Assembly (NCBI GenBank): GCA_900551715.1
Contig: URXG01000058.1
Span: 1 to 17,093 of the forward strand
DNA length: 17,093 nt
From: an uncultured Blautia sp.
Lineage (GTDB): Bacteria; Bacillota; Clostridia; Lachnospirales; Lachnospiraceae
Direction: 5' to 3'
A program made the translations under genes and the position numbers. The notes below the pieces were generated by a model. It was not told the origin of the DNA. It saw only the letters and a program-made list of their open reading frames with translations, and searched no databases. This document shows, in pieces, positions 1 to 6,581 of the stretch. Each line of letters opens with the position of its first letter. The stretch's first letter is position 1.

Positions 1-53
1 CCTGTGACCCTCTGCTTGTAAGGCAGATGCTCTCCCAGCTGAGCTAAGATCCC
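1..53 (-). tRNA. tRNA-Val (anticodon UAC), 3' part cut by window edge
   Basis: Read on the minus strand from 53 down, the acceptor strand GGGATCT is followed by a D arm (GCTC...GAGC) with the AGCTGGGA loop. The anticodon arm has stem TCTGC/GCAGA and loop CTTACAA, so the anticodon is TAC (UAC) and the tRNA decodes valine codons. The variable region and start of the T arm (AGGGTCACAGG) follow, then the window ends, so the T-loop remainder, acceptor 3' strand and CCA are not visible. A strong promoter lies about 50-75 bp upstream. More tRNAs may follow outside the window. Confidence 0.95.
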
Positions 54-100
54 ATTTGTCAATCCCAAAAAAGCACTGCTCTCTCGCAACCGACTCCGTT

Positions 101-129
101 AGTATACTATGTTCGTTGCAATGTGTCAA
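101..129 (-). promoter_or_regulatory. Strong sigma-A-type promoter of the tRNA-Val gene, with A-tract upstream element
   Basis: On the minus strand a perfect -35 TTGACA (124-129) and -10 TATACT (101-106) are separated by exactly 17 bp. Immediately upstream of the -35, positions 131-153 are long A-tracts on this strand, as in UP elements of stable-RNA promoters. The predicted transcript starts near 94 and reaches the tRNA 5' end at 53 after a leader of about 40 nt. The A-tract abuts the stop codon of the upstream gene. Confidence 0.8.
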
Positions 130-153
130 TACTTTTTTTAAATTTTATTTTTT

Positions 154-678
154 TTATAAATTTCCGACAATTCTATCTTTCAGGATTGCCAGAATCTCTC
201 TTGGAATATAAATCAGAAGTCTCCATGAACAATATCTGGATGGTATTGGATAAATACTACGACATCCACATTTTCTGCCAATGGCAACACCCCTGAAAAC
301 ATGAAAATTATTGGTCACCACACCTACTGAATGTTCCAGATTACCGATAAGAGCCAGACTGAAATCCAGATTTTCTTTTGTGTTAGTGGATCTTTCTTCC
401 AGAAAAAGTCGTTTGCCCTCTATTCCATGGTCTGTAAGGTACCGATACATGGCTTCTGCCTCGCTGATCCTTTCTCCTTCTCCCTGTCCACCGGAAAGGA
501 CAGCTTTGGTATCCGGGTTCTCTTTCAGATACTGAAAAGCCCTCCTGGTACGTTCCAGAAGGGCTAATGATAACCGCGTTCCGTCCACATGGGCACCCAA
601 CACGATAATATAATCCAGATTGTCGGGAATATTGATTATCTTCCGCAGCAATGTTTGTATTTCTTTCCGCTTCCGCAA
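154..678 (-). CDS. DUF218 / YdcF-SanA-ElyC-like family protein, compact soluble form
   Basis: The 174-aa product is essentially one DUF218 domain. Visible family motifs are the opening strand with IVLGA (25-29), SGGQG (62-66), SEAEAM (72-77), STNTKEN (97-103) and VTNNFHVFR (121-129). The family includes E. coli YdcF, SanA and ElyC, several of which are membrane-anchored and linked to envelope functions; the biochemical role is not settled and none can be assigned here. No signal peptide or membrane helix is present, unlike many relatives. The start is uncertain: there is no ATG. TTG at 678 is the most upstream usable start (an in-frame TAA lies a few codons further up) and TTG at 651 is an alternative. 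Either start overlaps the 3' end of the SEC-C gene, so translation is probably coupled to it. It is probably co-transcribed with that gene. Confidence 0.85.
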   Translation of the reverse strand: MRKRKEIQTLLRKIINIPDNLDYIIVLGAHVDGTRLSLALLERTRRAFQYLKENPDTKAVLSGGQGEGERISEAEAMYRYLTDHGIEGKRLFLEERSTNTKENLDFSLALIGNLEHSVGVVTNNFHVFRGVAIGRKCGCRSIYPIPSRYCSWRLLIYIPREILAILKDRIVGNL

Positions 679-1145
679 GGACAGGGATCGTTACGTCCGA
701 TCTTGTGCGGTTTTATGATGGTTCCGGATTTTTTCTGTTCCATGTAAAGTTCTTTACGTTTCTCTTCTGTGAAGATAGCATCCCACTGTGGCAGTTCATA
801 CAGCCAGTCAGCCTTTGCATCTACCATGTTTTTGTAAAGAAGTTCTTTATCGAATGCAAGAGTCACCTTAGTGTTCTCATCCATTGTCTCGATCGGGTTC
901 GGGATCTTAAGGCTGTCGTTGATTCCATCCAGGAAACCAACCATAGTCATAACATCCTGTCCATATTTTTCAGCAAGTTCCTTAACTGTACCACTGACTA
1001 TTTCGTCCGGATTAGCAAGAAGCTGCTCATAGATACCTTTCTCAATGTTGAAATAATTTGCCCAGAATCTCTGGAGCTGATTGCGGTCTGCCTGCTGATT
1101 GTAAGCAATTTCGCGCCACTGCTCTAAGATTGTTTTATCACTCAT
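636..1145 (-). CDS. SEC-C metal-binding motif protein
   Basis: The C-terminus carries a textbook SEC-C zinc motif, NDPCPCGSGKKYKHCC, with cysteines at about 155, 157, 166 and 167 (counted from the chosen start). The same motif ends SecA proteins and many small proteins, where it binds zinc and helps protein or ribosome contacts. The rest, about 145 residues, is a mostly helical acidic region I do not recognise. I chose ATG 1145 (MSDKTILEQW): an AGAGG Shine-Dalgarno sits 9 nt upstream of it but directly touches the alternative ATG at 1154, which would add three residues. A promoter lies at 1209-1237. The DUF218 gene begins inside the last codons, suggesting an operon of two. The family is certain; the function is not known. 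Confidence 0.9.
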   Translation of the reverse strand: MSDKTILEQWREIAYNQQADRNQLQRFWANYFNIEKGIYEQLLANPDEIVSGTVKELAEKYGQDVMTMVGFLDGINDSLKIPNPIETMDENTKVTLAFDKELLYKNMVDAKADWLYELPQWDAIFTEEKRKELYMEQKKSGTIIKPHKIGRNDPCPCGSGKKYKHCCGR

Positions 1146-1208
1146 CTGTTTCATCCTCTTTTCAAAATATTTGTCCGTGTATCACTACACTTTTTGTCAA
1201 GTGGCTTC

Positions 1209-1237
1209 ATTATATCATCTTTCCTTCAAAAACACAA
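1209..1237 (-). promoter_or_regulatory. Putative sigma-A-type promoter of the SEC-C/DUF218 operon
   Basis: On the minus strand -35 TTGTGT (1232-1237) and a perfect -10 TATAAT (1209-1214) are separated by 17 bp. This is the only good promoter in the 100-bp gap between the HAD gene and the SEC-C gene. A small inverted repeat GTGTA-n4-TACAC (1177-1190) lies in the leader and could be a minor operator or have no function. Confidence 0.6.
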
Positions 1238-1258
1238 ACGATATTTTAGCCGAGGCAA

Positions 1259-2074
1259 CTACTTAACCCCAAGCTTTTCAAGCTCTTCTGTGACCTGTTT
1301 AAAGTTTTTGAACTCAATGGCACGGATTCCCACTTCTCTTGCTCCCTGGCAGTTTTCCGGACGGTCATCAATAAAAACTGACTCTTCAGCTTTCAGGCTG
1401 AACTGCTCAAGAACTTTCTCATAAATCTGATGTTCCGGTTTCAGCATTTTGACATCACAGGAAAATACTGTTCCATCCATGTATTTCAGGAAAGTCATTT
1501 CTTTTTTGTTTCTGTCCCTCATATATGCGCTGTAGTTTGAAAGAATGTACAGGTGATATCCCCGGCTTTTGAGGTATTTCGCCCAGGTTTCAGAATAAGG
1601 AAGTCTGTGGATAGTCTCAGGAGTTCTTCTCATAACTTCCCGGATATCCGCTTCATATTCCGGTGCAAGTGCCACACACTGGCGTACATACTCCTCTTCT
1701 TCCAGACAGCCTCTGTCTCTTTCATCCCATACAGGACCTTTGAAGGTAGCATTGATAATACGTTCTTTCTTTTCTTCCGGAAAGTGAAACCCATCAATAT
1801 AGCCTTTCCAGTCAAAATCCACCAGCACACATCCCACATCAAAAATCACATTTTTTATCATACCTTCTGCTTCCTTGTTACTTTTTTTATTCAGGTAACG
1901 ATACAGCATCCAGATCACATATGCCATTACAGACACAAACAGCACTGTAAACAGAGATGCCATAAACGTCTTCTGAGAAAAGTCCCCTTTCAGTGCAAAA
2001 TACATGGGCATTGCAAATACCAGTAATAAAAGTACCACACCCAGAAGTGCACCATAACGTTTCCAGTTTTTCAT
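1259..2074 (-). CDS. HAD-superfamily hydrolase with N-terminal two-helix membrane module
   Basis: The 271-aa protein has two parts. Residues 1-70 contain two hydrophobic segments (about 8-28 and 38-58) ending in a basic stretch. From residue 72 a complete HAD phosphatase domain follows: motif I FDVGCVLVDF with nucleophile D79 (the D-x-G form seen in YihX-like members), motif II ILSN (S179), motif III K212 in MLKPE, and motif IV FIDD (D236, D237). It probably dephosphorylates a small phosphorylated metabolite; the substrate cannot be read from sequence. The start is ATG 2074, 5 nt after a GAGG. An in-frame ATG further upstream (2137) lies in the purA terminator and is rejected. ATG 1861, preceded by AAGGAAG, could initiate the HAD part alone. 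No promoter fits between the purA terminator and this gene, so it probably depends on read-through from purA. Confidence 0.88.
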   Translation of the reverse strand: MKNWKRYGALLGVVLLLLVFAMPMYFALKGDFSQKTFMASLFTVLFVSVMAYVIWMLYRYLNKKSNKEAEGMIKNVIFDVGCVLVDFDWKGYIDGFHFPEEKKERIINATFKGPVWDERDRGCLEEEEYVRQCVALAPEYEADIREVMRRTPETIHRLPYSETWAKYLKSRGYHLYILSNYSAYMRDRNKKEMTFLKYMDGTVFSCDVKMLKPEHQIYEKVLEQFSLKAEESVFIDDRPENCQGAREVGIRAIEFKNFKQVTEELEKLGVK

Positions 2075-2102
2075 AAAAGCCTCATTTCTTATTCTGTTTT
2101 TT

Positions 2103-2134
2103 ATAAAAAGCACGCCGGAGAAAGTTCCCCGGCG
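2103..2134 (-). terminator. Intrinsic terminator of purA
   Basis: On the minus strand CGCCGGGGA pairs with TCTCCGGCG (9 bp with one G-T, loop ACTT, positions 2134-2113) and is followed by a CTTTTT run. It begins 13 bp after the purA stop codon. It marks the end of the purB-purA transcript and shows that the ATG at 2137 is not a real start for the next gene. Confidence 0.85.
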
Positions 2135-2147
2135 CATTTCTATTTTA

Positions 2148-3428
2148 TTATTTATTTCTGTAAATGATATCGTTTCTTCCTGGTCCGTTGGAAACCATAG
2201 TAATCGGGAATCCGATCTGTTCCTCTATGAACTCTACATATTTACGGCAGTTTTCCGGAAGATCTTCGTAATTTTTGATTCCACGAATGTCGGTTTTCCA
2301 TCCCGGAAGTACTTTCAGAACTGGTTTTGCCTTTTCCAGAAGACCTGTAGTCGGGAACTCTGTAGTAACTTTACCATCAATCTCATATCCTGTGCATACC
2401 GGAATCTCATCCAGATAGCCAAGTACATCAAGTACAGTGAAGGCTACATCTGTAGTACCCTGCATACGGCAGCCATATTTAGATGCTACACAGTCAAACC
2501 ATCCCATACGTCTCGGACGGCCTGTTGTTGCACCATATTCTCCACCGTCACCGCCTCTTCTTCTCAGCTCATCAGCCTCTTCACCGAAGATCTCAGAAAC
2601 AAAAGCACCTGCACCCACTGCACTGGAGTATGCCTTGCACACAGTAACGATCTTTTTGATCTCATATGGAGGTACACCTGCTCCGATAGCACCGTAAGCA
2701 GCCAGTGTGGAAGAAGATGTAACCATTGGATAAATTCCATGATCAGGATCTTTCAGAGAACCAAGCTGACCTTCCAGAAGGATCTCTTTGCCTTCTTTCA
2801 GTGCATTCCACAGGAACAGAGAAACATCTCCTACATACGGAGCTACCATTTCTTTGTATTTCATCAGTTCTGCATAAACCTCATCTGCACTGAGAAGTGG
2901 TTTGTGATAGAGATGCTCCAGAAGAATATTCTTGGTCTCAACTACGCGTTCTACTTTTTCTCTGAGAGAATCGTCATGGAACAGTTCGTTTACCTGGAAA
3001 CCGATCTTTGCATATTTGTCAGAATAGAAAGGTGCAATACCGGATTTGGTAGATCCGAAAGATTTGCCTCCCAAACGTTCTTCTTCGTACTGATCGAAGA
3101 GAATGTGATATGGCATAACGATCTGTGCTCTGTCAGAGATCATGATCTTCGGTGCCGGAACACCTCTTTCAATCACTTCATTGTATTCTTTGAAGAATAC
3201 CGGAATATTCAGAGCTACACCATTACCGATAACACTTGTAGTATGGTTATAAAATACACCAGACGGAAGTGTATGCAGTGCAAATTTACCATAGTCATTA
3301 ACGATGGTATGCCCCGCATTGGCACCTCCCTGAAATCTTACGATAATATCAGCTTTCTGGGCAAGCATATCAGTGATCTTGCCTTTTCCCTCATCTCCCC
3401 AGTTTGCTCCAACTACTGCTTTGATCAT
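2148..3428 (-). CDS. purA: Adenylosuccinate synthetase
   Basis: The enzyme joins IMP and aspartate using GTP to make adenylosuccinate, the first committed step from IMP to AMP, in the cytoplasm. Its 426 aa match the usual length. The N-terminal phosphate loop GDEGKGK (11-17, catalytic D12) and GANAGHT with H40 are intact, and the C-terminal half has TTGRPRRMGWFD (301-312). Some conserved segments are unusual: GSTKSGIAPFYSDKYAKIGF at 125-144 in place of the common GTTGRGIGPAYEDK-type sequence, and LEGQLGSLKDPDHG in place of the usual EGAQG form. ATG 3428 is preceded by AGGAGG. It lies 81 bp downstream of purB, whose product acts next on adenylosuccinate, and is followed by an intrinsic terminator. 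Confidence 0.97.
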   Translation of the reverse strand: MIKAVVGANWGDEGKGKITDMLAQKADIIVRFQGGANAGHTIVNDYGKFALHTLPSGVFYNHTTSVIGNGVALNIPVFFKEYNEVIERGVPAPKIMISDRAQIVMPYHILFDQYEEERLGGKSFGSTKSGIAPFYSDKYAKIGFQVNELFHDDSLREKVERVVETKNILLEHLYHKPLLSADEVYAELMKYKEMVAPYVGDVSLFLWNALKEGKEILLEGQLGSLKDPDHGIYPMVTSSSTLAAYGAIGAGVPPYEIKKIVTVCKAYSSAVGAGAFVSEIFGEEADELRRRGGDGGEYGATTGRPRRMGWFDCVASKYGCRMQGTTDVAFTVLDVLGYLDEIPVCTGYEIDGKVTTEFPTTGLLEKAKPVLKVLPGWKTDIRGIKNYEDLPENCRKYVEFIEEQIGFPITMVSNGPGRNDIIYRNK

Positions 3429-3479
3429 AACACTTTATCCTCCTTGTGTTTTTTTGATCTTCTTATTTAAGATATCAGA

Positions 3480-3506
3480 GTTACTGTTCATTCCATACAC
3501 AGTAAC
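3480..3506 (-). other. Intercistronic hairpin between purB and purA
   Basis: GTTACTGT (3480-3487) and ACAGTAAC (3499-3506) form a perfect 8-bp inverted repeat with an 11-nt loop, 3 bp after the purB stop codon. No T-run follows in the minus direction, so it is not a typical terminator. The motif TCTGATA occurs on both flanks. A role in mRNA processing or in setting the PurB to PurA ratio is inference. Confidence 0.5.
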
Positions 3507-3509
3507 GTA

Positions 3510-4943
3510 TCAGACATTAATCTCTGCTTTGATACCAAGCATATCCTTATGTGCGTCAAGAACCGGCTGAACGGTCTTAGCAAGAAATGTCTCTGTCTGC
3601 TCTTTTGCTCTTCCTACATATCTGGATGGCTCCATGGATTTGCGAAGCTCATCGATGGTAAGATTGAATGCCGGATCTGCTGCGATCAGGTCCAGAAGGT
3701 TGTTATCCTTTCCTTCTACCTTTACAGTACGTCCTGCTTCCATGGAAAGTTCACGAATGCGCTCATGAAGTTCCTGACGGTCACCGCCGGCTTTAACAGC
3801 ATCCATCATAATGTTTTCGGTAGCCATAAATGGAAGTTCAGCCATCATATGCTTCTCAATAACCTTAGGATAAACAACCAGTCCGTCTACTACATTCAGG
3901 CAAAGATCAAGAATACCGTCAATAGCAAGGAATCCTTCCGGAATACTGAGACGCTTGTTTGCAGAGTCATCCAGCGTTCTCTCAAACCACTGTGTGGCGG
4001 AAGTGATAGCAGGATTCAGTGCATCGATCATTACATATCTGGACAGAGAAGCAATACGCTCACTTCTCATAGGATTACGTTTGTAAGCCATTGCAGAGGA
4101 ACCGATCTGAGACTTCTCGAAAGGTTCTTCCACTTCTTTCAGGTGTTGCAGAAGGCGGATATCGTTAGACATCTTATGTGCACTTGCTGCGATTCCTGCA
4201 AGAACATTCAGGACTCTGGTATCTACTTTACGGGAATAAGTCTGTCCGGACACTGGATAGCAGTTCTTGAATCCCATTTTTTCGGCGATCATTGGATCAA
4301 TCTTGTCAATAGTCTCCTGATCTCCCTCAAAAAGTTCCAGAAAACTTGCCTGTGTTCCTGTAGTTCCCTTGGAGCCCAGAAGCTTCAGTGTACCAAGAAC
4401 ATATTCCAGATCCTCCAGATCCATCAGGAATTCCTGTGTCCAGAGTGTAGCACGCTTACCAACAGTAGTTGGCTGTGCAGGCTGAAAATGTGTGAAGGCC
4501 AATGTAGGCTGGTCTTTATATTTATCTGCGAATTTTGACAGTTCTGCAAGAACATTAACCAGTTTCTTCTGAACCAGCTTCAGAGCTTCTGCCATTACGA
4601 TAATATCTGTATTATCACCTACATAGCAGGATGTAGCTCCAAGATGAATGATTCCCTTTGCCTTGGGGCACTGTACGCCATAAGCATACACATGGGACAT
4701 AACATCATGGCGCACCTGACGCTCTCTCTCTTTGGCAACATCGTAGTTGATATCATCTTTGTGGGCTTTCAGCTCATCAATCTGCTCCTGGGTGATATTC
4801 AGGCCAAGTTCTTTTTCTGTTTCTGCCAGAGCGATCCACAATCTTCTCCAGGTGCGAAACTTCATGTCCGGAGAAAAAATGTACTGCATTTCCTTGCTGG
4901 CATAACGCTCTGAAAGGGGACTTACGTATCTGTCTGTACTCAT
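3510..4943 (-). CDS. purB: Adenylosuccinate lyase
   Basis: The product splits fumarate from SAICAR (IMP synthesis) and from adenylosuccinate (AMP synthesis). The fumarase/aspartase-superfamily signature is visible as GSSAMAYKRNPMRSE (281-295), which holds the mobile catalytic-serine loop. Conserved HLGATSCYVGDNTD (100-113) and TH at 151-152 (probable catalytic histidine) are also present. At 477 aa, and with the YKRNPMRSE form of the signature, it resembles the longer eukaryotic-type ADSL group more than the roughly 430-aa B. subtilis-type enzyme. ATG 4943 follows TAGGAG with 8-nt spacing. A promoter and a large leader hairpin lie upstream and purA follows, so the two form a purine operon. 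Confidence 0.97.
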   Translation of the reverse strand: MSTDRYVSPLSERYASKEMQYIFSPDMKFRTWRRLWIALAETEKELGLNITQEQIDELKAHKDDINYDVAKERERQVRHDVMSHVYAYGVQCPKAKGIIHLGATSCYVGDNTDIIVMAEALKLVQKKLVNVLAELSKFADKYKDQPTLAFTHFQPAQPTTVGKRATLWTQEFLMDLEDLEYVLGTLKLLGSKGTTGTQASFLELFEGDQETIDKIDPMIAEKMGFKNCYPVSGQTYSRKVDTRVLNVLAGIAASAHKMSNDIRLLQHLKEVEEPFEKSQIGSSAMAYKRNPMRSERIASLSRYVMIDALNPAITSATQWFERTLDDSANKRLSIPEGFLAIDGILDLCLNVVDGLVVYPKVIEKHMMAELPFMATENIMMDAVKAGGDRQELHERIRELSMEAGRTVKVEGKDNNLLDLIAADPAFNLTIDELRKSMEPSRYVGRAKEQTETFLAKTVQPVLDAHKDMLGIKAEINV

Positions 4944-4964
4944 GTATTTACTCCTATCATCTCA

Positions 4965-5003
4965 CTGGATTAACCGCAGGATAAAATCGCTGCGGTTAAT
5001 CAG
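4965..5003 (-). other. Leader hairpin upstream of purB
   Basis: ATTAACCGCAG (4969-4979) and CTGCGGTTAAT (4990-5000) form a perfect 11-bp inverted repeat. CTG (4965-4967) and CAG (5001-5003) extend it to 14 bp with one bulged base, and the loop contains a further GAT/ATC. It lies in the predicted purB 5' leader about 10 nt before the Shine-Dalgarno. There is no U-run on the minus strand, so it is not a standard terminator, and I see no purine-riboswitch core. Confidence 0.65.
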
Positions 5004-5024
5004 ATTTCGTATCATTACGCAGAA

Positions 5025-5053
5025 ATTATATAACATCGCTACTATAAAAGCAA
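5025..5053 (-). promoter_or_regulatory. Sigma-A-type promoter of the purB-purA operon
   Basis: On the minus strand -35 TTGCTT (5048-5053) and perfect -10 TATAAT (5025-5030) are 17 bp apart. Transcription would start near 5018, giving a leader of about 75 nt that contains the hairpin at 4965-5003. The -35 lies just beyond the stop codon of the ABC ATPase gene. Confidence 0.7.
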
Positions 5054-5058
5054 TCATT

Positions 5059-5829
5059 TTATTCTGCTTGCTGATGAAATTTGCCAAGGAATTCCCTCAT
5101 ACGTGCATTATCAGAGGAAAATACCTCCTGTGGAGTTCCTTCTACTGCAATTACACCCTTATCCATAAATATCACTCTATCAGAAATATCTCTTGCAAAA
5201 TTCATCTCATGTGTAACAATCACCATAGTAATATGAAGGTCTGCCAGAGACCGGATTACCCGAAGAACTTCTCCTGTAAGTTCCGGGTCAAGTGCGGAAG
5301 TGGGCTCGTCAAAGAAAAGAATCTTTGGATTCAGGGCAAGTGCCCTGGCAATGGCAACTCGCTGACACTGTCCTCCGGAAAGCTGATATGGATAAGCGTC
5401 CTCTTTATCTTCCAGCCCCATTTTCTTAAGGAGTTCTCTTGCTTCTTTGTAGACTTCCTCCTTGTTACGTTTCTGCACATGGATGGGCGCATCTGTAATA
5501 TTTTTCATGACCGAATAATGGGGAAAGAGATTAAAGTTCTGGAATACCAGACCAAAACAGGACTGGATTTCTTTCAGCTCCGATTTCTTTGGCATTACGA
5601 TTCTGCCCTCTTCTTCCCAGGCTGTCTTTCTTCCCATATATGTGACCTCTCCACCATCGATCATGGTCAACAGTGTGGCACATCTCAGCAACGTAGATTT
5701 GCCGGAACCGGAAGGTCCGATAATAGAAACAATTTCGCCTTCCTGTACATGAAGTGAAACATCCTTCAGTACCTGAAGTCCGTCAAATTCTTTTTTTATG
5801 TGTTTCATTTCCAGAAGATTTGTACTCAT
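5059..5829 (-). CDS. Polar amino acid ABC transporter, ATP-binding protein
   Basis: This is the cytoplasmic motor of an amino-acid importer of the GlnQ/HisP type. Counting from the chosen start, Walker A GPSGSGKST is at 38-46, signature LSGGQCQR at 150-157, and Walker B ILFFDE at 170-175, followed by the D-loop SALD and the switch histidine in IVTHEM. The 256-aa length is normal for the family. I chose ATG 5829 because AGGAGG sits 8 nt before it; the in-frame GTG at 5835 is only 2 nt from that site. It is the last gene of the binding protein-permease-ATPase operon, 12 bp after the permease stop. Class is certain; the transported amino acid cannot be read from sequence. Confidence 0.95.
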   Translation of the reverse strand: MSTNLLEMKHIKKEFDGLQVLKDVSLHVQEGEIVSIIGPSGSGKSTLLRCATLLTMIDGGEVTYMGRKTAWEEEGRIVMPKKSELKEIQSCFGLVFQNFNLFPHYSVMKNITDAPIHVQKRNKEEVYKEARELLKKMGLEDKEDAYPYQLSGGQCQRVAIARALALNPKILFFDEPTSALDPELTGEVLRVIRSLADLHITMVIVTHEMNFARDISDRVIFMDKGVIAVEGTPQEVFSSDNARMREFLGKFHQQAE

Positions 5830-5841
5830 TTTCACTTCCTC

Positions 5842-6489
5842 CTAACGATAGTAATCCAACTTACGCTCCAGCCATTCCATTACCCATGCAACTACAAAGT
5901 TGAAGATATAATAGAATACGCCCGCGATAAAGAAAGGCATAACGGTAGTATTAGCTGCTGCAATCTGTTTTGCCAGTGCGAACATTTCGACATAAGATAC
6001 AGAATATACAAGAGAAGTATCTTTTACCAGAGTGATAACTTCATTGGTAACAGATGGCAGTATGATCTTTACTACCTGAGGAAGTACGATCTTGAAAAAA
6101 GTCTGCTGTTTATTATACCCCAGAAGCTGTGCTGCCTCATACTGTCCCACTGGAATAGATTCGATACCGGAACGGTAGATTTCTGCAAAATATGCAGCAT
6201 AGTTCAGGGAACATCCCAGGATAATAGCCGTAAACTTATAACCTCCGATATTCATTCCCCAGAGATAAAAAGGACCGAAGTACCAGAGCAACAGCTGCAG
6301 CATCAGCGGGGTACCACGCATAATGGATATATACGCTTTTACGATCCAGCTTAAAGGCTTAAATTTGCTCTGGCGTCCGAAATAAACCACCATGCCAATG
6401 GGCAGGGAAAACAGAAGGGTCAGAAAAAAGATCAGAATCGTTGACCCGAAGCCTGTGGTCAGCTGTTTTAACATTACCTGAAAACTCAT
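5842..6489 (-). CDS. Polar amino acid ABC transporter, permease protein
   Basis: The 215-aa membrane protein belongs to the HisM/GlnP permease family. Hydrophobic segments lie at about 15-37, 46-72, 86-104, 134-150 and 185-205. The family motif RGTPLMLQL is at 58-66 and the EAA loop that contacts the ATPase is at about 112-133 (PVGQYEAAQLLGYN). Only one permease gene is present, so the channel is expected to be a homodimer. ATG 6489 has GGAGG just upstream. The gene lies between the binding-protein and ATPase genes, separated from the former by a strong hairpin. Confidence 0.95.
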   Translation of the reverse strand: MSFQVMLKQLTTGFGSTILIFFLTLLFSLPIGMVVYFGRQSKFKPLSWIVKAYISIMRGTPLMLQLLLWYFGPFYLWGMNIGGYKFTAIILGCSLNYAAYFAEIYRSGIESIPVGQYEAAQLLGYNKQQTFFKIVLPQVVKIILPSVTNEVITLVKDTSLVYSVSYVEMFALAKQIAAANTTVMPFFIAGVFYYIFNFVVAWVMEWLERKLDYYR

Positions 6490-6515
6490 GAATTCTCCTC
6501 CATAAACTCACAACA

Positions 6516-6550
6516 GGGATGCCCCTCCACGAAGGTTTGGGGGGCATCCC
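6516..6550 (-). other. GC-rich hairpin between binding-protein and permease genes
   Basis: GGGATGCCCC (minus strand, 6550-6541) pairs perfectly with GGGGCATCCC (6525-6516) over 10 bp. A further CCA/TGG after a one-base bulge makes a 13-bp stem. It starts about 30 bp after the binding-protein stop and ends about 16 bp before the permease ribosome binding site. No strong U-run follows on the minus strand, so I read it as a partial terminator or mRNA-stabilising element that lets the binding protein be made in excess. That role is inference from similar importer operons. Confidence 0.7.
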
Positions 6551-6581
6551 ATATGTTCTTTCTTATTTAATTCAGCAGTGT

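Noticed and set aside
1174..1200. A second promoter before the SEC-C gene using TTGACA at 1195-1200
   Set aside because: No acceptable -10 lies 16-18 bp downstream. TTGACA is followed only by an off-distance GATAC.
2075..2137. An N-terminal extension of the HAD protein starting at ATG 2137
   Set aside because: The extension is encoded by the purA intrinsic terminator hairpin and its T-run and has no ribosome binding site; ATG 2074 has a GAGG at the right distance.
4944..5058. A purine riboswitch or PurR box in the purB leader
   Set aside because: The conserved purine-riboswitch core and loop sequences are not present and no good PurBox pair is visible; only the promoter and simple hairpin can be supported.
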